Shown here in pieces: positions 39,166 through 64,000 of a stretch of 64,000 nucleotides of DNA (its first letter is position 1; each line of letters begins with the position of its first letter). A program made the position numbers and the translations under genes. Below the pieces are notes generated by a model. It did no database searches, had not been told where the DNA came from, and saw nothing but the letters and a program-made list of their open reading frames with translations. The stretch comes from Silurus meridionalis (lineage: Eukaryota > Chordata > Actinopteri > Siluriformes > Siluridae), in NCBI RefSeq assembly GCF_014805685.1, contig NC_060884.1, positions 18,192,356 through 18,256,355 on the forward strand, written 5' to 3'.

Positions 39166-41490
39166 CACAGCTGAAATATGTCCTCAAATGCACACTAAGG
39201 TTATTAGAAAAGCCAAAATGGTTACATCAGCTGATCTGGCTTTTTAAAGAGTAACCATCCTGGGTTTTGTTCCTTACACTCTGACCCACATACAGTCTTT
39301 TCCCTGCAGCACAACCAGTATTTGGCAACCTGAGTGACTCAGCAATGTGTGCAGTTTTGAGCGATTGCCTGCCATCTTCAATATAACCACTTTTATTGAA
39401 TTCGTTTTGCTTTATCACATTGATTGAAAGCAAACAAACAAAATTACAAAAGTTTTTATTCATCGTTTGGAAAGCTGGCAGTATACTGTACACATGGAAG
39501 TTGTGTTTTTGCACAATCCAAGATTTGAAGCACTGTAAAAGATTGTGTTACACCATGGCTGATGTTCCGCTCATGTTAGTGATGGGTGTGGAATGGATCC
39601 CTGATACAAAAGCTGCAGCTGTTGGCATGATTGAAGATAATTAATACAATTTCCTTCACTTTGAGGAGAAGTGGAACTAATTAAAAAGACTAGATGTTGT
39701 TATATTATCTGTGATATATATATTTATAGCTTGTGAAAATGTGGGCTGGTGGCAGTGAGGGCAGAGAAGTTTGCTTATGAATCATGGGGAACACATCCTC
39801 ATTCAGCATGAACACACCAATTTTGCAGACACTGTGGCCTTTGCAGTTACAAGTGAATGCAAAGATATAAGATATATAAAGCTTTCTTTTTTCCTAAAAT
39901 GTTTATGCAATGAAATGCTTTATTATCCAGATTTATTTGCTAAAACAGAAGAATCAGGGACAACACCAAAAGCAAGTTTTCATAACCCAGATATTGCAAT
40001 AAATTGTGAATGTAAATGAATGCAAATATCAACGAGAATATAGGGAACAGCTGTGTCTTGGTTGCACGTGTGTTTGAAAGTTGAAATGTAACACACCAGG
40101 ATGATATGTGACATGACAGAACAGCTTCATTACAGGCGAAAGGGGATAAGAGAACCTATAAATATAGCACTGACATCTGTGTGTGATCAGATTAATGTTC
40201 ACATAGGGCATTCAAAGCAGAGCTGAGTTTTACACCTTTTGCAGAGATATATAAAAAATTTATTTTATCTTGTCAAATTGTCAAACAACAATTACTACTG
40301 TAAATACGATACACCTGTAGCATGTTATTTATTTATTTTTAGTTGTAAAGACATAACACATCAACATGTTTACACTTCTTAAGTGATAATTTGTGTATGT
40401 AGCACCGGGGATGCTGCTAAATCCAAAACCACACACTGTACAATGCCGATTTAGTGTTCAAATACTTTGCTGCCTCTGTTTTGACTTTGCTATTTAGCAC
40501 ACTAATATGCAGTTTTTGGACATAGTCAGACAAAATAATAACCATGAAAGAATTTAAGGTAAAGAAAACTTTTATAGCCTGTCTGTGGGCAGAGGTGGAC
40601 AGACATTGAACAGAAGACTCTTAATACATGTAGTGTGCTTGGCCCCCTCAGGGTATAATTAACACTTGTTAAGGGTGGGGTCTCAAGATGTCCTTGCAGC
40701 TTCCCAGGATTATGCTTTATATTTTTCGTATTTATTCAAACAAACATCTATGTGTAGACTGAATTTTACTGTGTTCAGCTCATCTTAATCTTGGCAATAA
40801 ACTCTTAAAGTGGACAGAGAACTGGCCTATTCAGTTTGTTGTGAAACACAGTTTTAATGTCATAATGGGTTTCAAACACTACCTTTAGACAGCTAGAATG
40901 AGAAAAGTACAAAAAAGAGTGATTAACCAATTATATGTAATGTGTAAAAAATGTGGTGTCTTAAAGAAGACAATGCAGTAAATTTTCTAAATTCTTCAGC
41001 CTCAGGCTAATTAATTATTTCACACCAAATAATAGAGGTTTTTTGTAATAAAAGTATTAATTAGACACTGCACATTTAGAGCTGAAGTGTGTATTAATTT
41101 GTGGTAGGCCATTAATAAGGTCATAAACCTTTAGACACAACACAAGATCTTCTGGACAATTACTAATGCAACTAACTATTTTTAGACCTGAAATTTAACC
41201 ATAATGATTAGAAAAAATAAACAATTTTCCTCAGATAAATTTTGCCCTGAACTCATTGTATTTCTATACATATGGAAAAATGTAGTCCCCACCAGGATAC
41301 AGAAACATGCCCACACAAATAAACATACACATACAAGAACACTCAGGGCAGAATGAGGCAGAATAAACTGGTTCCAAACTGCCCGTTGTGGCTAAACTTG
41401 TGGTGGAGTAACGATGGGTTTTATTTCAGTCTGTAGACCGAGGCATTCAGAAAAGTACAGACATTATGGTGAACACACTCAGAGGTGTGG
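39166..41490. other. AT-rich intergenic DNA, nothing recognised
   Basis: Open frames at 39396-39644 and 39771-40019 (82 codons each) lack known motifs and splice context. Confidence 0.35.
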
Positions 41491-41492
41491 AC

Positions 41493-41499
41493 TGTGTGT

Positions 41500-41552
<53 letters not shown>

Positions 41553-41554
41553 AT

Positions 41555-41602
<48 letters not shown>
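41493..41602. repeat. Compound (TG)n-(GA)n microsatellite
   Basis: TG to 41550, then GA with a few interruptions. Confidence 0.96.
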
Positions 41603-41607
<5 letters not shown>

Positions 41608-42111
41608 CCTGCTTTGGTCTTCCAAACTTTGTAAGATTGTGACCATCGAGCATGAGATCTGCTGTATAATACTGCACATATTAATATATTTTCTTTTGTT
41701 TGAATTTAGACTTCACTGATATTCTCTCTCATCAGTCTTTTCCTTTTCCCTGTAATTGATGTCAACCCTCTTACATAAGCCAGTTTTTTTGGTTTTGCTT
41801 CCAGGCTCTGATCTCAAATCATTCCTAATGACTGTGGGTATTATTTTTATACCAGTAAAGACATCAGGCTGCAGCGCTGCCCCTGCCAACAGTGGGCCCT
41901 GTATCGGGTGATGCCTCACCGGCACCAACCAGTCATTGGAAGGCACGGAGAGGAATCAAGTGTCAGAATGGAAACGTGCACTAAAGTTTTATTTCCCCTG
42001 TGCTCTATTTTGGGATTTTCAAACAGGACTTGTTTTGTTTATTAATGTTTTTAGGAATTTATGGAGAAAGTGACTTAGCAATTTTATTATATTCACTTGT
42101 GTATAATAGGA

Positions 42112-42112
<1 letters not shown>

Positions 42113-42204
<92 letters not shown>
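42113..42204. repeat. (GT)n microsatellite, about 92 bp
   Basis: Uninterrupted GT dinucleotide. Confidence 0.97.
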
Positions 42205-42205
<1 letters not shown>

Positions 42206-43871
42206 TAAAGTAAAACCTTTTTTAGCCAAGTGAAACCTGTGTGTTTCCTGGCATCACAGCAGAATCTCAGTCCTTCATTGTTGAGTTCTGGTTCAGAGGG
42301 CAGAGGGTTGGAGCACAATTGGTTGCTGATCAGATGTATCAGATTGAAGCTATCAATCTGTGGTTAGTTTAAACCAGATGTAGAAAGGCTAATAGTTATG
42401 AATGAGAGTCTAGTGTTTATGCACTTATTTAGAATTTAAATTGCATTTTTTTTTTTTTTGTTTAATTAGCAAATAACGTGTAATGTTCTGCATGTGCATG
42501 AAATCCTGCAATACTGACTCACTTCTTACTGTATGTCAATGTACATTTAATAAATGTATTTGGCTTTCTTCACCTTTTGCAACATGTTATGTAAAACATT
42601 AATTATAAATGTGAATTAGGTATTACACTGGCTTCACTGTTCTCACATTTGGAGTATCGTGGGAGGAGTGTGACTGAATTAGTGTTTGTATACCAGTAGC
42701 ACCGACATGTGGTCAGAAAGAGTAATGCATATTTTTTCCCCATGCAGCTTATTCACTGGTGTTAAACTAATAGAAAAACATCATTATGGATGTTCTCTCC
42801 TGCCCTGTTCAAGTCTGTAATTATGCATTATACAACCCATTACACTTATTTAATTTATTTCTTAACCATTTTCTCAACCAGTATTACCTCTGAGGGATGA
42901 AGCTTTTTATATTTTGCTTCTTAGTTAGCATTACTAAATCCCATGAAACCTAATGAAAAATAAGTGTTATAGCAAGACTGTTTATAAATTTAGGAAACCA
43001 GTGCACAGACACTGATCTTTTTTATTTATTATTTATTGAAATAAGAAGTTACATATTTCAAGGTTTGCAAAACTGCTGAATTCTGGTATGTATTTAGTGA
43101 GATAATAAAGATGCTGTGTGTCTCCAAACAATTTGCCCAATTAATGAGGCCAGCTTTTGCAATATGATATGCCTCATGGTTAATCTTTTTCTAGTCAATG
43201 AGTGGTGTAGATGTAGGGCAAAGTCCTTTAGAAATGTTTGATCTGTAATGTCAAGGTCAATTAAATTTTTCCCCACAAGGAACATGATTTCTGCAATATA
43301 AGTTACTGAATACTATGCATTAAAAAGGGTTGTGTTGCAATGAAGTGCCTTTATTCCTATATTTTGAAGACTTTTTATTTATGTTGTTTATTTCACTTAT
43401 TTTGACATACAGAGATGTAATTTATATATTTATGCTTTGAGTAGGAGACAATCAATTAAATAATGACAGAAAATACAAAAAGTGGGAAAAGGATATAAGA
43501 TTCATTTCTCCTTTTTTACTTAAATGTGGGTATACCTTGCAACAAGACAGCAATAATAATGAAAAATACAAAATATAGCAGAATTTTACTGATATGTCCA
43601 AAGAAATGGCCAACCTATCTGGAAGCATGAGAAAGTCAGATAAAACAGGCATTGTAAAGGTTACAATTAGTCAGATATTTTTAATTTTTTTATTTTCTTC
43701 AATTTGTCACAGGTTTAAAATAGTGCTATCTAGATATGGCATGAGTAATCTTGTTTTGTTCTTTATTATGTTGTTCTTATAGTGCCAGTGACATTGCATC
43801 ATGAAAGGCAAAAAATAAGATTAATTAAAAATTCGAAACATTTTCATTAGTTATTTGATATATACTGCTTG

Positions 43872-43937
<66 letters not shown>

Positions 43938-45063
43938 CCGCCCACTCTAGACCACATCTTCTCACTCTCCTTTTGTCCAACACACTTATACCAAGTAGTC
44001 AGAATTATTGAATCTAGGTTTAAGTTTTTTAAAGGTAGAAAATAGAAGTTTACTGATGACCACATGGAAAAGTACTGGCCTATAGTCTGTTTAAGGTCAT
44101 TGGAAAAGAAAAACAAAACAAAATGAGATGTTTGGGTATATCCTTATTATATTTCTCATTATATTGGTAGAAACAGAGCAGAGCATGACCTTTGGGCAAT
44201 TAGCACTGTCTTTCTCCCAAAACATTAACTGCATTATCTCTGATCCTATTTTTTTTTTTTATGATGGCAGTAATGCCAGTACTATCATGCAGGTCACCCT
44301 GGTGCACTGAAACAGAGAGCTGTGTTGAGCAACTCAGTTTAATTTTCTTCTAATATTAGCCAATATCAGAATTTGTTCTGCATTTTCTCCTCTGTTATCA
44401 GCAGAGCAAAGCAAATCTTGCAGTGTCTTTACATGTCTGACTTGAGCAATTCAGCAAGTTACCGCAGGTCACTCAAACAATGACCCAGGAGTCACTTAAA
44501 AACAGAAAAACACCATATTGAAAATGCTATTTTTTAATAAAAATTAAACCAAGTAAAGAATGGAGGGTACTGTTAAAGAAAATAAATCAATGATGGTTTG
44601 GGATGATGTACCACTCAAAGATTATCAAAACTTTCTTCCTCTGAAAGTATAGCAAGTTCACAATTATATCAACATATTTTTACTTAATTAAATATGGCAT
44701 ATGACTTTTTATAGTTCCATTAATATTGTGAAACGTCCAGGAAACAATTCATTTCCTTCTATTGTTTACTTTAAACATTACACTATTACACCATTTTTTT
44801 TTAGCTTGTCTTATTACTGAATATCTGCTTCTATAGAATTACTAACATACTAGAATAAGAATATTAACACACCTGTGAATTGAATTACAGCTGGAACTTT
44901 AACAGAGTAAATCACATACAATTCAACAGTGGTGTACGCGCCAACATAGTTTTATCATTGCTGACATACCGTCTAACAAAAGCACAACAGTAAAACTCTA
45001 GAAGTGTCAAGAATTATGCAAGAGCACAACAATAGAAAAAAGGAGATATATTCAGCTCCTAGT
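42205..45063. other. AT-rich intergenic DNA with an AT repeat
   Basis: Contains the AT tract at 43872-43933; no gene or element recognised. Confidence 0.35.
43872..43933. repeat. (AT)n microsatellite
   Basis: Pure AT tract. Confidence 0.97.
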
Positions 45064-45368
45064 TACAGTGTTCCCTGGAATTCGCGGAGGTTGTGTTCTA
45101 AGACCCCTCGCAAATTCTGAAAATTTTGGATACACCCCCCCGCAGCCCAAATGGTACCTTAGTGAATTTATCCAGACATTGTGTCACTTTATAAACGTAA
45201 TAGTGAACAGTATTTGACCAAATACATAGTTTAAAATGTCATTCCTATCGTTCCTGAACATTCGGACCTGCTGCGGATTCCCGCAAATTTTAAGATAATT
45301 TGCAACTTGCTGTTAGTTGGGTTCCAACCTGTGAATTTTCCGAACCACAAATTATCAGGGGTTGACTA
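45064..45368. mobile_element. Pogo/Tigger-type MITE, copy A
   Basis: About 305 bp with TACAGT at the left and GGGGTTGACTA at the right, the ends of a TA-targeting MITE. It is similar throughout to copy B in the aldh1l1 intron at 50993-51323 (shared words GGTACCTTAGTG, CGTTCCTGAACATT, AATTTTAAGATAAT, CAACTTGCTGTTAGTT). Confidence 0.75.
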
Positions 45369-46639
45369 TAAATTCCACAAGGAATAGCTTATTTGTTGTA
45401 ATTAGATTACATAGGTTGTATGTATTACAAGTGAAGTATTTCCTTCTGAAATAGGAACTGCTTGACTGATTTTTATAACTGACAGTGTCTTGACTGTCAT
45501 ACACCAATTCCCTGGCAAATCTAAACAGACCTGACAGAAGCTTACCAGACTAGATAAATAAAAAAAGAAAAAGAGATTAACGAAAGCCTTTAACTTACCC
45601 ATACAGATTAAAGTGCATAGAGTATAATGGTGTTTATTTGTCTGAAGAATCCCGCATCGAGGGTAGGCATACAGTCAAAATAATACAGACAAACCATGTT
45701 TTTCAGCTAATGAGCTACTTCTGCAGCCACTTTAGAGCAAGGTTCATTTCCCATTCTAGAGAGCATTTAGGTAGACTGAGGTTTTGCTAGATTAGAATAA
45801 TGAAATCATGTATAACATTGTGTTTTGTTGAAAGTGATTAATTATATAAAATGAAAACAAAAATATCTCCAAAAATATTTAATTGAAATCATATTAGTTT
45901 TCATAAAACTATAGGACAGCTACAAAAAGCTCTGAAACACCAATGCTGGTTTCGGGGCCAATTTGAGTTTTCAAAGTCTGCTAGACAAAAATTTCAAAAG
46001 TACAATAGTAACACAGAAATATTTTTTCTTCAGGGAGAATAGCTATTAACTGGTCCAACAACCCTTCTAAAGGACTGTGCTTGGTCTGACCAGCTATAAA
46101 CTACCAAGACACAGGTCGAGCAGGTCAGGCTAGTAGACTATCTATTCTAGCTGGTAAGTTCTTTTTTCCATCCATCTTTCATATTATTTGACTACATTTA
46201 AATTTATTTCAAATAAAAAATACAATATAGCAGTAGCAGTGGTCTACAGGCTGGGTCCAACTAGGACAGATTATTCAGTAGCGATGTCTATTTGATTAAT
46301 TAACAAATTAGACTAAAATAAGATAATCTAGTAGAAATTGACATTGACATGGATGCCTGCTGCATTGACAAGACTAGTCTTCCATACTAATTGGTATGCC
46401 TCAAATATTATTAAAATATGAGCATGTTTGGATCAAGTCTATTCAAATCTTATATTTGGCCACATGTAGCTGGTCTTTTTTGTGTGCACAAACAAGGATT
46501 TCCAACTGATAAACTGATGAACTCAAATCATAGAAAATGAGCCTGCATGTACAGTTTTGTGCTACAGAAAGTGTAGTTGAGAAATTTGACCTTGCTTTGA
46601 CCTCGACCCTGTTTGGATCACGTAAACCCAAAAACATAA
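45369..46639. other. AT-rich upstream flank of aldh1l1, nothing recognised
   Basis: No repeats with terminal structure and no coding sequence seen. Confidence 0.35.
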
Positions 46640-46842
46640 TCGATGTTTGGAACACCTAGCGGTAAAAGCATGAAAACACAAACCAGACGACGTCTAAAGT
46701 CAGTGCGGGTTTGTAAGACGTGTCTCTTCGCTCTTCTTCTGATTGGCCGCGGAGAGATTTACACGAATCTGATTGGTTGTTTCGGCTGTCTGGCCAGATG
46801 CAGAAATAAATTTCAGCCACTCCCATTGGGTCGCTTGTCTCT
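46640..46842 (+). promoter_or_regulatory. Probable aldh1l1 promoter with three CCAAT boxes
   Basis: This is a locally GC-richer patch in an AT-rich region about 2.1 kb upstream of the start codon. It contains three inverted CCAAT boxes (ATTGG at 46742, 46772 and 46825), a GGCCGCGG core and an AT-rich AAATAAATT element near 46804. It sits directly before a plausible non-coding first exon with a splice donor at 46881. CCAAT clusters are typical of NF-Y-driven promoters; the assignment to aldh1l1 is inferred from position. Confidence 0.5.
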
Positions 46843-46880
46843 GTCTTGACACGCGAGGAGGGTCTTCAAGACTTGCAAAG
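46843..46880 (+). other. aldh1l1: Candidate non-coding first exon (5' UTR) of aldh1l1
   Basis: The sequence ending CTTGCAAAG is followed by GTATTC, an acceptable donor, and lies just after the CCAAT cluster. Spliced to the acceptor at 48963-48964 it would place an in-frame stop (TAA near 46807 if transcription starts that early) and no ATG before 48984. The transcription start is a guess. Mammalian ALDH1L1 also has a non-coding first exon. Confidence 0.4.
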
Positions 46881-47337
46881 GTATTCACTTTTTTCTTAAA
46901 TTCAACGCGATGTTTTGCATATAACCCTGTTAGATTCATTAAATACATGCAACCCAGAGCATGTTGTGCTAAATGCATTGTGGGTAACATCCGTTAAGGG
47001 TTTGCAGGACTCAATGCAAAGCGACTTTAAAGTATACCGGGATTTTGACAGGTTTTCAAAAGCGAAACATTCAGCTAACGATAATAAGCAAACACAACGA
47101 ATGTTGTGACTTTTCTTCAAACTGAAGTTAAAGTGCGAGATTGAGCTCCGTGCACATGCAGGGCAGGGCAATGGCAGACTTACACCGAAAATAACTCAAG
47201 AACTCATTTGGCATTGATGGGGTGCTAATGGAAGCTATCCAGCTTTCACATTAGAAAGTTTCAGTGAAACAAAGCAGAGAGCTATAAAGAAGTACATTTA
47301 TTCAACAGTCCCTTTATACATTGATTTGCAATAAATA

Positions 47338-47391
<54 letters not shown>

Positions 47392-47426
47392 TTATTTATG
47401 TATGTATGTATGTATATGTGTATGTA

Positions 47427-47467
<41 letters not shown>

Positions 47468-48964
47468 ATATAATGTGTATGTATGTATGTATATGTGTGT
47501 GTTCTTGAACTAAGAAATGTATTATATAATTGACATTGACTACAGATTATAAGTATGCTTAGATATCTGTCAGCAACAACCCACTTCTCCCAATTTTTTT
47601 TTTTTTGTTGCTTATCCTAAAAGACAGTGTTTGCAGGAAAGAATTCATTGTTTATTGACAAGTCAGGATACATAGAAAGCAACATGAATCAAACGAGTTT
47701 AAATCCAGTATTTGATCAATAAAAGAGAAAATCTGGTTATGATATGAGGACAGGTAATGATGTTCAGTTTACAGTTTTTGAAATACTACTCTTCCTGTGT
47801 TGCACATTTCACCACGTTTGAGGCACAATTATGTACTTTTCCCCCTGTCCATGTCTCCCATTCCTCATATTTCACTGACAGACATTTCTTGTGGAGCTTG
47901 TGTCTATATCATGGCCTGTCTTAGTCTTTTTATCCTTTATAAACTTATCTGCTATAGGTCATAATGCTATAGGAAATCTTCCATTCAGCCTATTTTCCCA
48001 AATTTGTTAAAGACGCTAGCAGTTACACATGTACTATATTTTTTTTATGTGTTCTTCAACAGAGGAGAGAAATAAAGAGTTTGTCACTTGTTTCTAAAAC
48101 ATACAATGCATTTATCAAAATGATTTCCTGTCTTTGTGGGGGTTTTTTTGTCTCTCTGTTTCAATCTTTTAATTGGTTGTGGATTTTTAGGTTAATTGTT
48201 TTAATTTTGTATCTGGTTTCTGACAGTGAGAGATCTAAACCTAAATTTGCCTCCAGATATCTGTGAAGCTGCTCTGTTTTTAGCCACATGGACTAAAATA
48301 TTTATATTTGGGTTATCAGCAGTAGTAAAATTTGTGTATTCAAAATAAGGAATATTTGTATAATAAAAAGTAAAAACAAGTCCATATTTGAATGCTTAAG
48401 ATCAAAAGTTCTACTTTCTGTTCCTTAATGATAGCCATATTGAGGAAATCTTTGAATTAAATGACCCCTGTGTCACCTGATGTGGGACAGGAAGCTCTGA
48501 ATAAAAGCATATCTTTTATAAATAGACGTTTTTGGTGTTTTGTTTTTTTAAGCGAGAAAATTATTCATCGTGGATTTTCATTGTGAAAAGACAACTTGTT
48601 TATATATTTAAATATGGTTTATAGTTATTACACTTCGATTAAAAAACAAAAGGTTACTGAGGTTCATGTGCAATTTTTTTTTTTTATTACTACAGCATTG
48701 TGGGTAAGCCGACAGAACAAGTATATACTGTATACATAGCTCCAGCTCCCCTTTGAATGATTCTGCAGAAATACTGTATAAATTAATGTTGCTCAACCCA
48801 AAAAGGTCCTGTCTGGACTCAAACAGCACCTCTGTGTCAGCTGTGTTATGCAAAATGTGACAGTAAAGTGCAAAAAAGACTGTGCTTCAGAGCGCACAGC
48901 TCCATGTCAGTGGTTGGGGTGCATACATATCCTGTTATGTCTTGATTCTGCATCTTTTATTTAG
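46881..48964 (+). other. Presumed first intron of aldh1l1
   Basis: About 2.1 kb between the candidate first exon and the ATG exon. It contains a TG/TATG repeat block (47339-47500); nothing else is recognised. Confidence 0.4.
47339..47500. repeat. Compound (TG)n/(TATG)n microsatellite
   Basis: Alternating TG, TATG and TTTA units. Confidence 0.95.
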
Positions 48965-48983
48965 GGTTCAGTTTGAGTTCAAG

Positions 48984-59755
<10,772 letters not shown>

Positions 59756-60200
59756 TTTGTCTAGATTTGTAAGCATCATTAAATTGTAAAAGTGAACTTA
59801 AATATTTCTGACAACAAAAAAGGGAACTTGACTGTTTTTTACTGAGCATCTAGTTTTGGTGAAAAAGCTTAAAAGAATATTATACCTATGTTTTAACTCA
59901 GACTTTATATAGTTTTCACAATATACAGTTCTAGTTAAATATATTTAACAATATACTTTGAATATAATTTTTCTTTATTTTTAACTCATGTTAATATTGA
60001 TTCAGACATGATTTCATTTTTTCAAACCATATTCCCATATGAATTGTTAACACTGGATAAAAAGGACATTCACATTTTTATATTGCAAGAATTAAGAATG
60101 TTCAATAGATTTTATAGTGTATAATTGCCATTGTCATTTGTAAATGCACTGATGTATGTCAGCCATAGGATACAAATAAAATCTAATATTTTCTCACTCA
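59756..60200 (+). other. aldh1l1: aldh1l1 3' UTR with poly(A) signal AATAAA at 60175
   Basis: About 420-440 nt of AT-rich sequence follow the stop codon. AATAAA at 60175-60180 is followed by a GT-rich stretch (TGTATGGTGATT) within 35 nt, a standard cleavage site. The exact cleavage position is inferred. Confidence 0.7.
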
Positions 60201-61201
60201 ATCGCATGTATGGTGATTTTATGATAAGATACTGTTGTAATTGTTGTTATTATTAGTACAAAGTGACATTTTTACTGTCTTATACTTACCGTATTTTCCG
60301 GACTATAAGCCGCTATTTTTTTCCCACGGTTCCAACCCCGCGACTTAAACAACGAAGCGGCTTATTTATGGGTTTTTCCTGAGTTTTCCTGAACTTCAAG
60401 CCAAAAAACTGAACCCCATAATATTAGACCAATGAAATTGCGAAGGGTTCAGGTGAACCAATTAAAACTCTTTATATTAAATCAGATGCGCTCCCACTGA
60501 ATCGTCCCGCACCACATCATAAATATGGATGAGGTTCCTCTGATGTTTGACCTGCCGCTCACTCAGACTACTCACGCTGAAAACAACTGGGCATGAAAAA
60601 ACGCACTTCACCTGTGTTCTGAGCTGCACAGCATCGGGAGAAAAGCTTCCACCAGTGGTGTTTTTTAAACGCACAACGATGACAAAAGATAAAATCTCAA
60701 GAGAAATAGTTGTGAAAGGAAGGAGGAAGACAGTGAACAATGACTTTCTTGGTAGGCTACTGTTTAGATACAAGTCGTTGTAACGCGTTGAGTATGGGTG
60801 AAGGGAGAGCTCGCTAACTCCAGTTGCAACAGAAATCATATAAGCACAGACAGGTTTCCAAAACTCGTGCTTTTTTATTTTTCTTGGCAACAGCGTTACG
60901 GGTTAGTCAAAGAAACTTGCATCAGAAAATAATAAGGACATAATCCTCAGTCTTGCACACATGCAGTAATACCGGAAAAATGCGGCGGCAGGCTATTCCC
61001 AAAATGCCGCTCTGCTCCTAAAGGAGCCACAACATATTTCACCCGTTACACTGTGTAACAGACACTGTCTTTCGGTAAAGCCTGTGTGAAGTTCATTAGT
61101 TTCAATGTAGACACCTGCGGCTTATAGACAGGTGTGGCTTATTTATGTTCAAAATAAAAATCTTTGTCAAATTCAGTGGGTGCGTCTTATACAGTTGTGT
61201 T

Positions 61202-62804
<1,603 letters not shown>

Positions 62805-62839
62805 TATATGTGCGCTTAATAGTCCTGGAAATTACGGTA

Positions 62840-63415
62840 ATCAGCTGTTTCCTTGAATCATATTTTGTCACACTCCTGAGCCTAACAAATTAATAAATGT
62901 AAATGTACTACAAGAGGAAAAAAACTGCAATGTGTGCATTTTTACACTTCATAAAAACAAGCAGAATTGGATATAACTTTTTGAATACAATTAGAATTTG
63001 GATAAAAAAAAAAAAACTTAATACTTATGAAGTTTTCTTTCTTGCAATTTTTATTCTTAAGTTGCTTTTAGGTAATGATGTTATGCTTCTCTAATGTAGG
63101 GCAATATTCTAAAAAAAACTTGTTTCTTTTTTTGATAATGATTACCTTAATATTAATATCTGGTGAACCCTCTTATTTAGAATGTGCAGGTCACAGGAAG
63201 TCCCAGATTTTTATTGGTCTTCAAAATAATATTATTTTGGAAAATTGGCAATAATTTTTCCTACTGCATTTGATAGAATGACAATAGTTTGTTTATTAAC
63301 TTTATTAAAAGATAAATGTTCGAGAAAAAAAAGGATGTATAGTTAGTTTAGTTTAAGTGTGTGTAACTGTAAATTAATATTACTGATGTTATCTTTTTAT
63401 TAATTTTTCTTCGTA
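62840..63415. other. AT-rich spacer before the slc41a3-like gene
   Basis: No element recognised; the promoter or a non-coding first exon of the SLC41 gene could lie here but no clear signal is seen. Confidence 0.35.
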
Positions 63416-63655
63416 ATGTCCATAAGCTCTGATATATACATTGTGCCAAAAGGATTGTTGGCCAGTGAGTTTGAAAAAGGACGGGTCACTGCAAAGCTCT
63501 TCCCAGTGGATCACAAGGCTGCTGTCCAGTTCACACAGGCAAAGGGTGTTTTAGTGTCCAAACTGGATTTGGATTCTGGGATTACTAAAGAAGACACAGT
63601 GGGAGAAAAAGCTGAGCATTTATCTAATCTATATGATCAAATTCTCTACATGGTT
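63416..63655 (+). CDS. slc41a3: slc41a3-like first coding exon (N-terminal cytosolic region)
   Basis: An 80-codon open frame starts at ATG 63416 (MSISSDIYIVPK) and reaches a possible donor GTAAAC at 63656 in phase 0. The next exon begins in phase 0, and joining them gives a hydrophobic run, ILYMV followed by QVLIPF, where SLC41 proteins begin their first membrane segment. The region is acidic and poorly conserved, as expected for an SLC41 N-terminal tail. I do not recognise the tail itself, so the exon border and start rest on phase agreement and position. Confidence 0.55.
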
Positions 63656-63831
63656 GTAAACTTTAGAAGAATCTTGGAAGAATGGTATCTGTCTACCTGA
63701 AATCTACGACAACCTGAATTTAATATACAGTTGGTTGAGGCTTTGAAGCATTTGAAATAAGTGGATGTGAAAAATGTGTTGATGTCAAGGTGGGCCAAAT
63801 GCCGGCAGAGTCCTCTTTAATCATTTTTCAG

Positions 63832-63903
63832 CAGGTGCTGATTCCTTTCTGGCTTGCTGGACTAGGAACAGTAACTGCTGGAATGGTGCTGGATGAAATA
63901 CAG
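63832..63903 (+). CDS. slc41a3: slc41a3-like second exon, start of first membrane helix (gene continues outside window)
   Basis: SLC41 proteins are Mg2+ transporters related to bacterial MgtE. The acceptor TCATTTTTCAG and donor GTTAGT flank 24 codons that read QVLIPFWLAGLGTVTAGMVL followed by DEIQ. This matches the start of the SLC41 first membrane helix (Q-V-x-x-P-F-x-x-A-G-x-G and A-G-M-x-L-D). The gene lies 3.2 kb downstream of aldh1l1 on the same strand, as SLC41A3 does after ALDH1L1 in human. The paralogue SLC41A2 sits next to ALDH1L2 in the same way, so a2 and a3 cannot be separated on synteny alone. The remaining exons are beyond the window. Confidence 0.75.
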
Positions 63904-63941
63904 GTTAGTGCTTATATTGTATATGTGCTCAAGTTCTATCT

Positions 63942-63954
63942 ATCTGTCTATCTG

Positions 63955-63998
<44 letters not shown>

Positions 63999-64000
63999 TC
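63942..64000. repeat. (CTAT)/(CTTT)n microsatellite at window edge
   Basis: CTAT/CTGT units pass into CTTT units and run off the window inside an SLC41 intron. Confidence 0.95.

Overview
This is a vertebrate nuclear genome window from a teleost fish. The evidence is a 22-coding-exon gene with GT-AG introns, very many long dinucleotide tracts, and fish-type transposable elements: several Tc1/mariner remnants, pogo/Tigger-like elements, DIRS1-like YR retrotransposons, CR1/L2-Rex1-like and RTE-like LINEs, and a tRNA-derived SINE. The richness in Tc1 sequence would fit a catfish or another ostariophysan, but the sequence alone does not prove the order.

Layout. Positions 1-46,600 are gene-poor and AT-rich, made of repeats and simple-sequence tracts. 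No host protein-coding exon could be recognised there. Notable elements are a 216-bp duplicated Tc1-like block flanked by a 29-bp direct repeat (about 3.26-3.53 kb), two decayed DIRS1-like elements (about 9.36-12.94 kb and 25.03-27.31 kb, both on the minus strand), L2/Rex1-like LINE fragments (15.7-16.66 kb and 28.1-28.55 kb), a 137-bp solo-LTR-like element with TG..CA ends and a 5-bp target duplication (31.1 kb), and an RTE-like LINE (33.0-36.3 kb) split by a hAT-like element and by a SINE-like element.

Positions 46,640-60,200 hold one complete gene on the plus strand. I read it as aldh1l1, cytosolic 10-formyltetrahydrofolate dehydrogenase: a CCAAT-rich promoter, a probable non-coding first exon, 22 coding exons (48,984-59,755; 901 residues) and a poly(A) signal at 60,175. 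All splice phases close. The three modules are present with their key residues: formyl hydrolase (His106, Asp142), acyl-carrier-like domain (Ser353) and aldehyde dehydrogenase (Glu672, Cys706). Three of its 3' splice sites are unusual: exon 5 competes with a stronger in-frame upstream acceptor, exon 6 lies 26 bp from a MITE, and exon 18 is preceded by a 94-nt GT repeat only 7 nt from the exon.

Positions 60,287-62,839 hold a pogo/Tigger-like element with a nearly full-length Tc1-like transposon inserted in it. At 63,416-63,903 lie what look like the first two coding exons of an SLC41-family Mg2+ transporter (slc41a3-like), which continues beyond the window. ALDH1L followed in tandem by SLC41A matches both human pairs (ALDH1L1-SLC41A3 and ALDH1L2-SLC41A2), so it looks like an ancient vertebrate linkage kept since the 2R duplications. 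No prokaryotic-type system, CRISPR array or novel gene cluster was found; the most interesting signals are in splicing and in transposon structure.
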